Shown piece by piece: positions 5,746-16,300 of a stretch of 29,060 nt of DNA (position 1 is its first letter; every line of letters begins with the position of its first letter). The stretch is from a virus. The DNA lies in the IMG/VR virus record IMGVR_UViG_3300027733_000159, positions 1-29,060 of that record, one strand, 5' to 3'. The notes beneath the pieces were generated by a model, which had not been told where the DNA came from, ran no database searches, and worked only from the letters and a program-made list of their open reading frames with translations. The position numbers were made by a program, and so were the translations under genes.

Positions 5746-8732
5746 TAAATGGTACTACAATTTATACTAATGTTTATTCCTGAATTTAAAGACAATGTTT
5801 CTTTAATATTTCTTTCAGTACAAGTTAGACTTGTTATTGTTAACATATTACCATTTAGGTAATAAGTGTACCCATATTTGTACAATTCAGGTAGATATTG
5901 GATAAGGGCATTTCTCCAAGCTCTATTTGTCGGTACGTCAGTTAATCCATATCCAGTATAAAATGGTTCTTGTATAATAACATCCCCACCAATTGTTAAA
6001 TTAACATACCAATTAGACTGTACTGAATTTTGAACACATTGATTTAATGTTAACCCACTTGATGCCAACATACTATTCAATCTATTAGATAAAATACTAC
6101 TAAAATTACTTACCGCAACATCACCGTTTAACCACGGATAAATGTTAAAGTCTGTATATTCTGTTGCACAGGTATAATCAAAAATATTTGAGATTATATA
6201 ACATGGGTCAACAGGTACAGGTATGAATTGACATCCTCTTTGTCTTCTATAAACAAATTTTTGTTTATGTAAAACTGAATTCTCCATCTTAACACCCGTA
6301 TTCCAAATTGTTGTTGCAGGAATCATTTGTTCCGCCAACTTCATCCAATAAGGACCTATACCATTTACATAATCAATTAGTTTTTGATAAGTGTATTTGT
6401 TATTTGGTATCCCCATTTTTTCTTCAGACTCAATATATTTCCACCAAATAGATTGTAATGTCGGATATCCTCCTGTTTTACCATCTGTGATGTATTGTCT
6501 GTTTCTAACATTAATCATATTCTGCCAAAATGTTTGGGAGAATTCAAAAAATGTTTTTTTCTTTGGCTCGGGATTAACGTATGTCCAATCCACTCCACCA
6601 GGTACAGGATATCCCACAGTTAAACCTGACTCAGGAAACGGATAATCATATCTTCTTGATTCATCCCAAACGTCATATACAAGACCTTGTGCAGGATTCA
6701 AGAATAAATCAACGTTCTTAACGTTTAGAACTAACTTTTCATTATCAACATAATAGTAAGCGTTGTAATCAGCGTTTATTGAAACTCTGATTCTATTATC
6801 ACTAGCTAACCATGATTTGTTATTATCAACAACTTGAGTTAATTTAAATCCTTCAGTCATGTATGGAAAGTCTCTAAATCTATTTAAATATGGCTGTCCG
6901 TATGAGAATGGTGTAAGTTGGGTTTGAATATTATAGTTTTGACCTGTGTATACATTTCCTGTAATTTGTACTTGGTCAGGGCTTCTATGTTGTGGCGTAA
7001 CCTCATACCATCCCGCACCTAATTGGAAGAAATAATCTTCAGTATTAAGAGGAGCTTTGGGAAATCCTAAATCATCAATTGGGTAATCGACTAACTTAAT
7101 GTTAACATCGGTATATGTCGCAACAGAGGTAAATGCACTATAAAAATAACCTTTAATTTTATATGTTTGTCCTGGCAAATATGCTGGCGTATCTTGAACA
7201 TAAGTACCTCCCGAAATAGATGCCCATTGTACATAAAATTGGTCTAAATTAATTTTTTGGTCAGCAAGATAAATGTGTTCATTAAATTCGACTAATGATT
7301 CTGGCGCCCCAATCAATCTCATCATAAATTCAACAGACCTTCTTGTTCCTTTAGATTTGAATAGGTATGCCGCATTTAAAATCAAATTTCTATAAAACGC
7401 GTAATTTAATTCTGTTGGTGTTAAAGCTCTCGCATAACCAGGATAAGTTGGTGTATTTGTATTTCCAAAAACAGAACTTAAAAAGTCTTCATTTGTTATT
7501 GGTGAAAAATTTGAAGAATACCCTAACGTTCTTGCAAGGTTAACTAACAATTCAGATGGAATATCATTTTCAGGATTATAATTAACTGAATTCATGTAAG
7601 CTAACGCATCGATGAATTGTTTTACTTGGTCAAAACTTCTACCATATATTTGAAATATTTTTTCAACCTTTTGTCCTCTTGTGTCAAATTCTTTTAATGA
7701 ATCAGAAGTTAAAAATCTTGATATTAGATTTGTTTTAAATGAATCTAAATTCTTACCTATCTCCTCTAATTTACTTAAATAATCATCAAACAAAAAAGAC
7801 CTAATATCTAAATTCCAATTACCGTCTAACGGCCAAGTAACTTGTTGATAGTCGGTATAAAATTGTCCGTCCTCATTTTGTTGAGGTACTTGGAATATGG
7901 CAGTGTAAGGAGGTCTTATTAAACGATTTAATAAGAATTTTTCAACCTCGTCAAAGTTTTCCGCAAATATCTTATCTGTAATAAAATCGTTTGGTCTTAT
8001 TTGGTATTGTTGGTTAATTGTAGACGCTGTAGTTCCAAATGGTGCTCCTGATACATAGAATTGAATATAACCCGATGTTAGGGTGTCTGATGGGCTAAAT
8101 GACACTACATTGTATATGTTGTCATTAATACTAACGCAATAGTCTAAATAAGTGTTGTATAAATTTCTATATGGTGATTGTAATATTTCACTTGCCGATA
8201 AGTTTGTTGACGCACTTATAGAGTAATCAATTCCAAACGGGTTGTTAATTCTATCAACATAAACTTTAAAATATGTTTCATCTGTTGTTGAGTCGTATTG
8301 AATATCAACCGCAGTTGGACCTGTTGTAAAATCTAAGTTGGTGTACATTATATCCAAAGACGCAGGAAATTGATGAATAATATGTGTTACAGATACTTGA
8401 AATCTTTTACTTAATGACCCATACATTGAGAAATTAAGAACTTGAGAAACATCGTAGTTTGGATACACTCTAAACTGAGTTGCCATGATTCTACGGCTTT
8501 CAGTTAAGTCTTCAATGTTCAACGAATCTAAACTAATAGGTTCTGAAAACGCCCCAACATTAAAAGTTCTATTAACCTTCTCAACAACTGATGTTGTAAA
8601 CTCAAAGTTACCTTGCGTAAGTCCGCCACCCTCAACTGTTTGTAATCCTACAATGTTGTCAGAAAAGGTTGCTGCTCCACTACCAGGTCTTGGAGGGTAA
8701 AAGTATTTCGTAGTCTTTTGCGTTATCGCCAT
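5745..8732 (-). CDS. Large baseplate/tail protein with a tail-protein-I-like segment
   Basis: A 995-residue protein. Residues about 250-350 look helical (DKIFAENFDEVEKFLLNRL). Residues about 355-480 include FYRNLILNAAYLFKSKGT followed by RRSVEFMMRLIGAP; a K-x-KGT-x-x-[SA] helix preceding a glycine-ended helix is typical of P2 gpI-type baseplate proteins. The middle (480-830) is beta-rich and aromatic. Residues about 855-995 form a separate C-terminal module with Cys855, Cys899, Cys971 and Cys992, and residues about 908-992 match the end of the 710-residue adhesin. The start overlaps the 302-residue gene's stop, and its own stop overlaps the next start (both TAATG). Likely the protein that joins baseplate periphery to the adhesins. 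No T4 gene name is assigned; the gpI resemblance is read by eye. Confidence 0.7.
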   Translation of the reverse strand: MAITQKTTKYFYPPRPGSGAATFSDNIVGLQTVEGGGLTQGNFEFTTSVVEKVNRTFNVGAFSEPISLDSLNIEDLTESRRIMATQFRVYPNYDVSQVLNFSMYGSLSKRFQVSVTHIIHQFPASLDIMYTNLDFTTGPTAVDIQYDSTTDETYFKVYVDRINNPFGIDYSISASTNLSASEILQSPYRNLYNTYLDYCVSINDNIYNVVSFSPSDTLTSGYIQFYVSGAPFGTTASTINQQYQIRPNDFITDKIFAENFDEVEKFLLNRLIRPPYTAIFQVPQQNEDGQFYTDYQQVTWPLDGNWNLDIRSFLFDDYLSKLEEIGKNLDSFKTNLISRFLTSDSLKEFDTRGQKVEKIFQIYGRSFDQVKQFIDALAYMNSVNYNPENDIPSELLVNLARTLGYSSNFSPITNEDFLSSVFGNTNTPTYPGYARALTPTELNYAFYRNLILNAAYLFKSKGTRRSVEFMMRLIGAPESLVEFNEHIYLADQKINLDQFYVQWASISGGTYVQDTPAYLPGQTYKIKGYFYSAFTSVATYTDVNIKLVDYPIDDLGFPKAPLNTEDYFFQLGAGWYEVTPQHRSPDQVQITGNVYTGQNYNIQTQLTPFSYGQPYLNRFRDFPYMTEGFKLTQVVDNNKSWLASDNRIRVSINADYNAYYYVDNEKLVLNVKNVDLFLNPAQGLVYDVWDESRRYDYPFPESGLTVGYPVPGGVDWTYVNPEPKKKTFFEFSQTFWQNMINVRNRQYITDGKTGGYPTLQSIWWKYIESEEKMGIPNNKYTYQKLIDYVNGIGPYWMKLAEQMIPATTIWNTGVKMENSVLHKQKFVYRRQRGCQFIPVPVDPCYIISNIFDYTCATEYTDFNIYPWLNGDVAVSNFSSILSNRLNSMLASSGLTLNQCVQNSVQSNWYVNLTIGGDVIIQEPFYTGYGLTDVPTNRAWRNALIQYLPELYKYGYTYYLNGNMLTITSLTCTERNIKETLSLNSGINISINCSTI

Positions 8733-9640
8733 TAGCTAGTTATGTTTGTAAAGTTTTTACTGAAATCAATATTATCGTTTCTATTCTGTCTAACCTCATA
8801 TAACAATGCGTTAAATTGGTCTCTAATCTCATACAAGTTGTATTGTCTGTAGATATTGTTTTGACTGTCATAGATTGTATAGATACCATCATCAATAGAT
8901 TTAGTTTGATTACCGTAAAGGGCAATTGCAAGAGATGAAATATCGTATTCTACCATTTCGACTTCCAAACTAATTGGGTTGAAGAAAGTATTGGTAATAA
9001 TAATATCTTGGTCAGGCTGTCCAATATATGGAGTAGCGTTTGGTTTGTTTGTTGGTGAAGATGACGGTGATAGTGTTAGGAAAATAAGGTTTGAGTCTCC
9101 ATCAACGTATCTATATCTGATAGACTTTTGAGAAGTATTAACTTCGTTTGTAACAACTGGTTCACAATAAAAACTTGAAGTAACAACTCTAAAGAAGTTA
9201 GGTATTTTTGAACCATCGTTATTTAGATATTCAATTCTAAATCCAACAAGTCCTTGGGGAACAAATTTGTTTTGATATTGTGTTGGAACATTACTTATGT
9301 CAATCACAAGTCCTTTAACATTTGGTAATGCACTTAGAACACCGCAATCCGTAATAACTGTTCTTATTTGGGCTGGTCTTAAATAAAGAGTATAGATACC
9401 TAATGCGTTGAATTGGTTTGCAGGTAATGTTAAGTTATATAATCCACCTAAAACCTCAACCCCCGCGTTTCCACCTGTTTCAGTATTAGCAAAGTAAGGT
9501 TTAAGTATAGTAGGTGCATCCAACTTCGTTAGCACGAATTGGTCTGTCACATCCCTTGTTGGAGTGTAGTTCATGATTATCTCAACATCTTGTGGTGAAA
9601 CATCACTGGGTCTTATTGTACCGTATGAGCCTATTGCCAT
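8732..9640 (-). CDS. Tail/baseplate structural protein, family not recognised
   Basis: A 302-residue protein with no signal peptide, membrane segment or catalytic motif. The N terminus (SDVSPQDVEIIMNYTP) is polar; the middle is beta-rich; the last about 60 residues look helical and charged (QFNALLYEVRQNRNDNIDF). It lies between a PKD-like protein and the 995-residue protein and is coupled to the latter by a TAATG overlap, so it is probably a virion component assembled with it. A 20-bp element shared with the 1593-residue gene's leader ends 10 bases before its ATG, so it may begin a late transcript covering the adhesin genes. A weak AAGAG sequence precedes the start. Confident as a gene, function unknown. 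Confidence 0.7.
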   Translation of the reverse strand: MAIGSYGTIRPSDVSPQDVEIIMNYTPTRDVTDQFVLTKLDAPTILKPYFANTETGGNAGVEVLGGLYNLTLPANQFNALGIYTLYLRPAQIRTVITDCGVLSALPNVKGLVIDISNVPTQYQNKFVPQGLVGFRIEYLNNDGSKIPNFFRVVTSSFYCEPVVTNEVNTSQKSIRYRYVDGDSNLIFLTLSPSSSPTNKPNATPYIGQPDQDIIITNTFFNPISLEVEMVEYDISSLAIALYGNQTKSIDDGIYTIYDSQNNIYRQYNLYEIRDQFNALLYEVRQNRNDNIDFSKNFTNITS

Positions 9641-9649
9641 GTTCTCTTA

Positions 9650-9669
9650 TTTAATTTATAAATAGTTTA
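9650..9669 (-). promoter_or_regulatory. Candidate late promoter, copy 2 of a 20-bp intergenic element
   Basis: The plus strand reads TTTAATTTATAAATAGTTTA, identical over 20 bases to 18090-18109. Sense-strand core is CTATTTATAA followed by ATTAAA, ending 10 bases before the ATG at 9640. The exact TATAAATA octamer lies on the strand opposite the gene; the sense strand has TATAAATT. Whether it drives the gene, or antisense transcription, is not decidable by eye. Confidence 0.45.
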
Positions 9670-9683
9670 GTTCTTTTTTTCAA

Positions 9684-10775
9684 TTAAGTTCTTTTCTTAT
9701 TCTCGACATTAAAAAATCCGTAACCGTAATTAATCATGTCTCCTAAGTTATCAACCTCACCTAATCTTAGTACTCTTTCATAAGCACTGTTCTTTCCTCT
9801 TTCAACAAATACATCCGTTTGTACTTGAGCTTGGTCCACAACTTTCAATAAAACCTCATCTTTTGTTATTGGACTTGCTTGTAAATTATTCTCAGTTAAT
9901 CCTGATGATTGTTGAAAAAATATTGTAGTTCCGTCACTGTAGTCATAATAGTTGACTTCTGTAATAGTGTAAGCAGTATACACCGAATTGATATCAGAAA
10001 TTGCTCCCCATATTTGCCCGTTCGCAATTACAGGAACTCCGACTTGGAATTTTGGTGAACCGTATTGTGCTAATTCATTTATTCTCGACTTAGTTAATCC
10101 CGATACTGTAAATGGTATTGTAACATAATTGTTAGAGGTTTGTGCCGAAACAACGTTAACCGCATCCCCTGAAAATATGTAATCATAAGACACTGGTGTT
10201 CCAATCCAATTTCCTGAAGAAGGAGTGAAGTAAGCAGTTCCTTTAGGATTATAAATTGTTGGGTTAGTGAATGGTGTTTTAATTGTTTTTGACACTCTTG
10301 TTACTCCCCATGGATTAGTTTGTTCCATAGTGATAGTATACTCATTGCTAGCGGAAGCGTATGTGTGTCTTATTGAAGTGGGTGTATATCCTGTAATAAT
10401 TTCTTTTGGTGTACCATCACCCCAATCTATTCTATATGCCGATAAATCCAAAAACTTTTGAAATTGGTTTGAGGTGTTATATACGTTATAAACATAAGGG
10501 TTAGTAGTAGTTGAAGAAAATATGAAATTCACAACCACGTCTTTTTGTAATACTGCGCCATCAAATGGGCTATAGTAACCAGCATCTACTGCTGTTTGTC
10601 TCAATAGAATTGGTACCGTTAAGTTAGTTAATAATGAAGTACCATAAGGACCTGAGCTAACAACCGCAGTCATTGCCGAATAAACGCCCACAGGTGTCCC
10701 ATTGTAATTAACAATAGATAAATCTCTTTTTACGTTTTCTGGTGATACCGTTATTTTATATAAATCTTGCGCCAT
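9684..10775 (-). CDS. Tail structural protein with a PKD-like domain
   Basis: A 363-residue protein. Residues about 77-168 resemble a PKD fold: a hydrophobic strand, then YRIDWGDGTP (about 114-123) and HTYASASNEYTITM (about 137-150), matching the family's W-x-F/D-GDG and H-x-Y-x-x-x-G-x-Y-x-V-x-L positions. PKD domains are beta-sandwich modules that mediate protein or carbohydrate contacts in bacterial surface proteins and phage tails. The rest is beta-rich and unassigned. Its ATG overlaps the previous gene's stop by one base (TAATG), indicating coupled translation. No signal peptide. A virion role is inferred from position; the domain call rests on motif spacing only. Confidence 0.7.
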   Translation of the reverse strand: MAQDLYKITVSPENVKRDLSIVNYNGTPVGVYSAMTAVVSSGPYGTSLLTNLTVPILLRQTAVDAGYYSPFDGAVLQKDVVVNFIFSSTTTNPYVYNVYNTSNQFQKFLDLSAYRIDWGDGTPKEIITGYTPTSIRHTYASASNEYTITMEQTNPWGVTRVSKTIKTPFTNPTIYNPKGTAYFTPSSGNWIGTPVSYDYIFSGDAVNVVSAQTSNNYVTIPFTVSGLTKSRINELAQYGSPKFQVGVPVIANGQIWGAISDINSVYTAYTITEVNYYDYSDGTTIFFQQSSGLTENNLQASPITKDEVLLKVVDQAQVQTDVFVERGKNSAYERVLRLGEVDNLGDMINYGYGFFNVENKKRT

Positions 10776-11599
10776 TATTGTGGTGGATTAACATATTCGT
10801 ACCATTTTATGGGTATATTTGTTCCCATCCTTTGACCATAAGTATTAAACACTTGATAGGTTTGTGTTGGGTAATCCAACTTAACCGTGTAGTAGAAATA
10901 CTGAGTACTATCAAAAGCATATTTGTTATCGGGTAAATAAACTTGAGGTCCGTTTGTTTGGTCTGAAGGATTGGTTCCTCTACCCGTCATCATTTTAGTA
11001 AACTTACCTGTCTTGGCGTTATAGAATTTAGCGCTCATATAAAAAGTACTAACATCTAAAAAAGTTCTTTTCTTCAACCAATAAATGAAAAACCCTTCTT
11101 TATCTCCAACATAGTCTAACACAAACTTTGGTTTCTTAATATTAACCAATGTTCTTTGCATTTGAGTTTCCATTGTTAACCCTTGTTGGGTTGGTAAAAT
11201 TATTGTCAAATAATTTGTTTGAGCTTTCTCATCAGGTGTGTCATAAAAATCCAATTTAAAAAATGAATTACTAAAATTGTTTTCGTAGTAATACACTTCT
11301 TGTGGTGTAAATCCTTCTCCTAAATAATTAATTCTCCAATTATTAATATCGTTTAATGAACCTCCAGAATAAAAATAAAACTCATAATTAATCTCCGTAT
11401 TATTGGTTGTACCAGTTGCAGGTAAATGGTCAAATCTTGAAACTTCAAAATCTCTACCCACACCAATTACCTCAGTAATGATGTCTTGCTCATATTCCTC
11501 AATAGCCATGTCCAAACCTAAATAATCCCATTGAAGTTCAACAGGTATATTGATTTGTTTGTTGGTTAGCTCGTCTTGTCTTATTACTACTTTATTCAC
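10775..11599 (-). CDS. Tail/baseplate-cluster protein, family not recognised
   Basis: A 274-residue protein if it starts at the GTG at 11599, which overlaps the preceding stop by eight bases (GTGAATAA). This mirrors the eight-base ATGAGTAA overlap one gene upstream. A TTG at 11608 is the alternative and adds three residues; there is no ATG near the beginning. The sequence is rich in Tyr, Phe and Asn (YEFYFYSGG, VYYYENNFSNSFFKLDF), beta-strand-like, with no signal peptide or catalytic signature. Aromatic- and Asn-rich composition is shared with the neighbouring 571-residue protein. Both overlaps imply it is translated with its neighbours, so a structural role in the same sub-assembly is the reasonable inference. 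Confidence 0.65.
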   Translation of the reverse strand: MNKVVIRQDELTNKQINIPVELQWDYLGLDMAIEEYEQDIITEVIGVGRDFEVSRFDHLPATGTTNNTEINYEFYFYSGGSLNDINNWRINYLGEGFTPQEVYYYENNFSNSFFKLDFYDTPDEKAQTNYLTIILPTQQGLTMETQMQRTLVNIKKPKFVLDYVGDKEGFFIYWLKKRTFLDVSTFYMSAKFYNAKTGKFTKMMTGRGTNPSDQTNGPQVYLPDNKYAFDSTQYFYYTVKLDYPTQTYQVFNTYGQRMGTNIPIKWYEYVNPPQ

Positions 11600-13307
11600 A
11601 ATTATCAATTAATGGTTTGAATGAAAAATCAAATCCTGTTAGATTATCATTATAGTTTATACCTTCAGGTATCAGTCTAAAGTTAATATCTGCGTAAGGA
11701 TAATGTGCCGTGTTTATATACGGATAATCTACACCTCTACCAAAATTATCTTTAAACCCATAAGTATATAGGTCTCTCCATCTAAATTGTTGGTCTGTCA
11801 TTGAGTAGAACGACCACTCAGGCACTTGGTCTATAAAAGCAACTCCTCCAGTTTCAACATAATCTGAGAATACTTTGATAGTCATTTTATTATGTGGTTT
11901 GTAATAATATCCTGGCGCGTTAGTTGTGGCAACGGTTGTTGTTTGAAACACCGTTTGATTGAACTTTAGCTTGTGGTAGTATGGTGATACAACTCTCTCA
12001 ACTTGCTCATAATCATTCCACTCACAAAAATCACCATCCATAATGTCTCCCTTCTGTAAGTCGAGATTATAATAGAATGTTTTAGTTTCTCCATTTGTTA
12101 AAGTGTAAGCCGAAACGGGTATGTTTGTGTTAGATTTCTGATTACTTAAATTCCACCATGGATTTGTTGTTTTTGATAAATTAAATTCCCATCCTTGTTT
12201 TAATCCAACACCGTTTTGTGGGCTATTGAAATATCCCGAGTAACCTTTATTTACTATTGTAAAATATATTTCACTAATAGGTCTTTTTTGATTGTCTTTT
12301 AATCCCGCAAAATCCAAATCATAATTTGATGTGGCGTTGTAAGTATTACTACTTGTCTTTTGAGAGATTCTTGTAAGATTGTTTGGTGTAATTGAACTAT
12401 ACTCTAACTTTCTTTCTTCGTTAAATACATTTTTTTCAAATCCTGCTTTAACCATGTCGATATCAGTCAAGTTTGTTAAAACTTTATTCTGTTTTACATA
12501 ATATTTTGACGTAGTCTCAGTTAAATTATCAGGGTTAATTACTCGTCTGAATGTACCAATCGTATTATTACTAAATGTTGTACCTGTGTATCCTATATTC
12601 AAGACGTTAAACACGTATTCGTCACTACCAAATAATCCATTACCAATAGAATAAACTTGGAATATATTTGAATTTCTATACGTCAGTGATAACTCAACAT
12701 ACTCACCTTCAGTTAATCCGTGTGGGGCAATACAGTTAAACGCAATTAAACCATTTCCATTATTTGTTGAATTTAAAATAGAAAATGGTATTCCTTGACT
12801 CGCTTTCCAATTAACCGCATTTGTACTTGTTGAATAATACGTTAATTCTTTATCGTAATTATTTTCGTAAGGATATGTTAAGTAATATGTCCAATTGTAA
12901 GTGTACGCACTTTTTGATTTGTAAACAAAGTGTTGGTCTGAAACATCTGGTCTAAAAAAATCAAACTCATAGTATTGTGGGAACCCAGGCCATTTACCTC
13001 CTCCACCATTTTGAGAACTTGATTTTGAATTCTCAGGACTTGTGTAGTAAAGATTGTATTGAAATGGTAAGTACCCTGTAGTACCTGTATAAGTGTTTGC
13101 ATAAAGATACGTTACTTTAAACGTTGGTCTAAAGATTGTACACCTTTGTCTTTCATCATCATATACTTGAGCAAGACTAATTGTGGTACTCCTATCATAC
13201 TCGGTTATTTGCTGACTTTGCTCTTCAAGAGTTATGTCTATTTCTTCATCAACCGATGGAGCTCCCTTATACCTTAAATTACTTGGAACTATTGTATACT
13301 TACTCAT
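11592..13307 (-). CDS. Baseplate-cluster structural protein, family not recognised
   Basis: A 571-residue protein starting at an ATG that overlaps the stop of the 1593-residue gene by eight bases (ATGAGTAA). It is rich in Tyr, Asn, Thr and Phe with beta-type patterning and a short flexible SSSQNGGGGKWPG segment around residues 96-108. No signal peptide, membrane segment or enzyme motif is seen. In T4 the positions after gene 6 hold genes 7 and 8 (baseplate wedge), so it could be a wedge component, but I see no sequence feature that decides this. Gene reality is well supported by length, overlaps and composition; function is unknown. Confidence 0.7.
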   Translation of the reverse strand: MSKYTIVPSNLRYKGAPSVDEEIDITLEEQSQQITEYDRSTTISLAQVYDDERQRCTIFRPTFKVTYLYANTYTGTTGYLPFQYNLYYTSPENSKSSSQNGGGGKWPGFPQYYEFDFFRPDVSDQHFVYKSKSAYTYNWTYYLTYPYENNYDKELTYYSTSTNAVNWKASQGIPFSILNSTNNGNGLIAFNCIAPHGLTEGEYVELSLTYRNSNIFQVYSIGNGLFGSDEYVFNVLNIGYTGTTFSNNTIGTFRRVINPDNLTETTSKYYVKQNKVLTNLTDIDMVKAGFEKNVFNEERKLEYSSITPNNLTRISQKTSSNTYNATSNYDLDFAGLKDNQKRPISEIYFTIVNKGYSGYFNSPQNGVGLKQGWEFNLSKTTNPWWNLSNQKSNTNIPVSAYTLTNGETKTFYYNLDLQKGDIMDGDFCEWNDYEQVERVVSPYYHKLKFNQTVFQTTTVATTNAPGYYYKPHNKMTIKVFSDYVETGGVAFIDQVPEWSFYSMTDQQFRWRDLYTYGFKDNFGRGVDYPYINTAHYPYADINFRLIPEGINYNDNLTGFDFSFKPLIDNCE

Positions 13308-16300
13308 CTATTGAATATTTTGTTTTAAATCTATCTAACGCAGATTGTCCTTTAACCACACCAAAATAAAATTGGAATGGTGCTCCGACTAAAAATCTTG
13401 TTGATTTTTGTGGTGTTGAAATATATCGTCCTCCCACGGTTGGGTAATTTGTTACATCACCATCCACACTATATATGTATCCTCTTGCAGTTAAGTCATT
13501 TGCCGTTGAGGTTCCGTTTAAATAATATTTAGTATTAGTCGCAGCTCTATCTAAAGATTGATAGTTATTTTGAATAATATCTGAAGGAGTTGTTGCCCAA
13601 TTATTTTTTTGGTTTCCAAAAATAGTACTACTACCTGGGTCTAATTTCCATTGGTAAAATGGAACTAATTGTGACTTAACACCATAAGCAAATGGGAAAT
13701 AACCATTGTTGTTTGTTCCTCTAAAATCAATTCTACCAGGAGTTAAATAATCTTTAGTTTGAAGGTCTTGAGTTGTAGAAGAGTACCATACCGCCATAAT
13801 TGGGTCCTCGCTTGTACCTAATATTGTTGTAGGGTTTATTGCTCCAGGTCTTATTTCATAATATTCAGGTGAAAAATTAACATTACCTATTTCAGAATTA
13901 ATCGACATTAATTGAGCTAAATCACCATCAATTCTTTTTGATGGCCTGCTAAATAATTGGTCAATAGAATTATCTCCTAATGGAATAATATTCGCTAAAA
14001 ACCCTTCGTCTGTAATTCTAGAAATAACAAATAAATTAACTAAATCTGAAGTATCTCCATAACTAGTTGAGTCAATATTTGGCATTATGTATCCTTTGGT
14101 TGATGGGTCAAAAGTTATTTCAGAATAGAAATAATCTTTCATACCTAAATTAACAATTGTCGTTGGGTATAATAAATTTAAATCATTAACTCCTCCAGGA
14201 TTCCCAGTTCTTTTACCAACAAATTTATTTGATGAATCATTCCATGGACTACTTCTATAGTAGAAATTATTACTATCCATATTAAAGTACGCAACATCAT
14301 CTGCAAAATCAGGATATTCAGGTTTGTTCTTACTATCGTAGTATGTATTAACTTGTAACGGGAATGCATATAACGAACCATTAATCCAATTGTTCATAAA
14401 TGATTGAGATAAAACTCCTCGACATAATCCATAAAAGAACCTAAATCTAAAACCCCATTCTCCAAAATTTCCAAGGTCTTTAAATAAGTCCTTTAAAGGT
14501 CTTCTCATAAACATATAACAACCCCCTTCAACAGCATCCGCGGTTGTACATTGTTGATTAATAGTAAAGTTGTCTCCAAATCCTTGGTAACAATCTAACC
14601 CTACCATACTTTCACAATTAAAGCTTTCTAAAACTTTAATTGAATTTGGTAATCCTTCTAAATCGGGTGTTACTGTTTGAGCCCCTGTTGAGAATGCGTT
14701 AGACGTAATATCTTCCGAGTCAGTATTAATTAAATAAATGCTGAAATTATTATTTTGCTGTAATAATGCAGGATTATATGTAAATGAAGAGCCATCTAAT
14801 CCGTCAGATGACGGTAGTCTATCAGTTCTTAAAACATTTAATGTGTCATTATTGATTAACATTAATGGGTTATTACTAAAAAATGTTTTTGTACTATAAA
14901 AATAGTTGAAAACTATATCGTAATTACTACTAATAAAACTACTTGAAGGGATAGTACACTTCATAATTGCACCTCCAGACAAATCTTCACTATTATCATA
15001 CTTAATACTTGACGCATTTATATAATAAAACCCATTAGCAGATATTGATATAAGTTTTCGTGGAGACGAACCGCTTAATGTTGAACCTATTGGTAATGGA
15101 CTTGTACTTGCATCTAATGAACCATAATATGCGGTATTTGTGGTGGTAAATCCTGTAAAAGATTGACCCGCAACTGCTGACGTTGTTGTGCCAGGTTTAA
15201 AAAAATACGACTGATAGAACATATCAGTTTGATTATACGATTGTACTGATATTGATGAGCTTGTAAGTTTTTGTATTGGTATATTAACTCTTGTTGACGC
15301 AGTTACCGTCCAATTTGTGTCAAATTCAGTTGTTCCAAATAAAGTACCTAAAGAATATTCGTTAACGTATTTTGGAGAATACGGGTCAACACCTCTTTGT
15401 AAAACTAAAATATATTGTTGATTTGCATCAGCAAAGTAGTTGAAAGCATTGAAACTGATTGGCGCTCCGTCAACATACCAAAGCCCACCAACAAATGGTT
15501 TCCATGGAATAGATACCATAGGAGTATTAAGAACGTTACCAAAAGATTGTGTTGTACCTGTATTCCATATTTTAGCGGCATCGGAAACTGTAATTGCGGT
15601 AATTACTTGGTAGTATTCCACATCTGCAGGAAATCTATAGTTAGTTTCTTCAGAACCGTAAGGTAAGTTATACCTAACAGGTGTTACTACGTTTGATAAC
15701 TGTGTTGTCGCGTACGATACGTCAATAGTTGTTGCTCCACTACCGTTATAAGTTTCACCACTAATACCTGTAATAATACCATTAGCGGTTAATGCACTAT
15801 AAAGGTAGTTAGTATCTGTGGTTCCCGTTAAATCAACAAAAGTTAACAAATCTCCAGCAGCAAATTGTTCTTGGCATAATACCGTTATGGTATTATCATA
15901 ATGATATTTTCCTGCGTTTGAATCTTTTGCAAATGTTACTTTAATTTTATTTATATTTGAAAAATAACTATCTCTTTGATTAAAGATATTAATTCTTTCT
16001 CCAATAGGTAAGTCAAATGAGTTAACAAATCTAGGCCCTCCACTTGGAATATCTAGTTGTTGTGAAAAAGGTAATTTATATCTTGATGTATCAGCAATAA
16101 CTGAAGTTAATGCAAGACCTGCAAATGACTGACTAAATAAAGTTGACCAAGTGTCTCCATTATCAGTATCTCCTGAAAAATAACTTGATGCCAATCCGTC
16201 ATAATAACTATCAGGTGATGAAACATAACTCAATACTCCAGAACCAGTGTTGCTTTGTCCCGCATTTCTTGACGTTTTCAAATCCTGAGCACACTCACAA

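Noticed and set aside
12878-13102. Minus-strand 74-residue frame overlapping the 571-residue gene
   Set aside because: Fully internal to the larger gene in another phase; low-complexity translation with no start signal.
15415-15666. Plus-strand frame of 83 residues inside the giant gene
   Set aside because: Shadow frame within a continuous 1593-residue coding region; no supporting signal.
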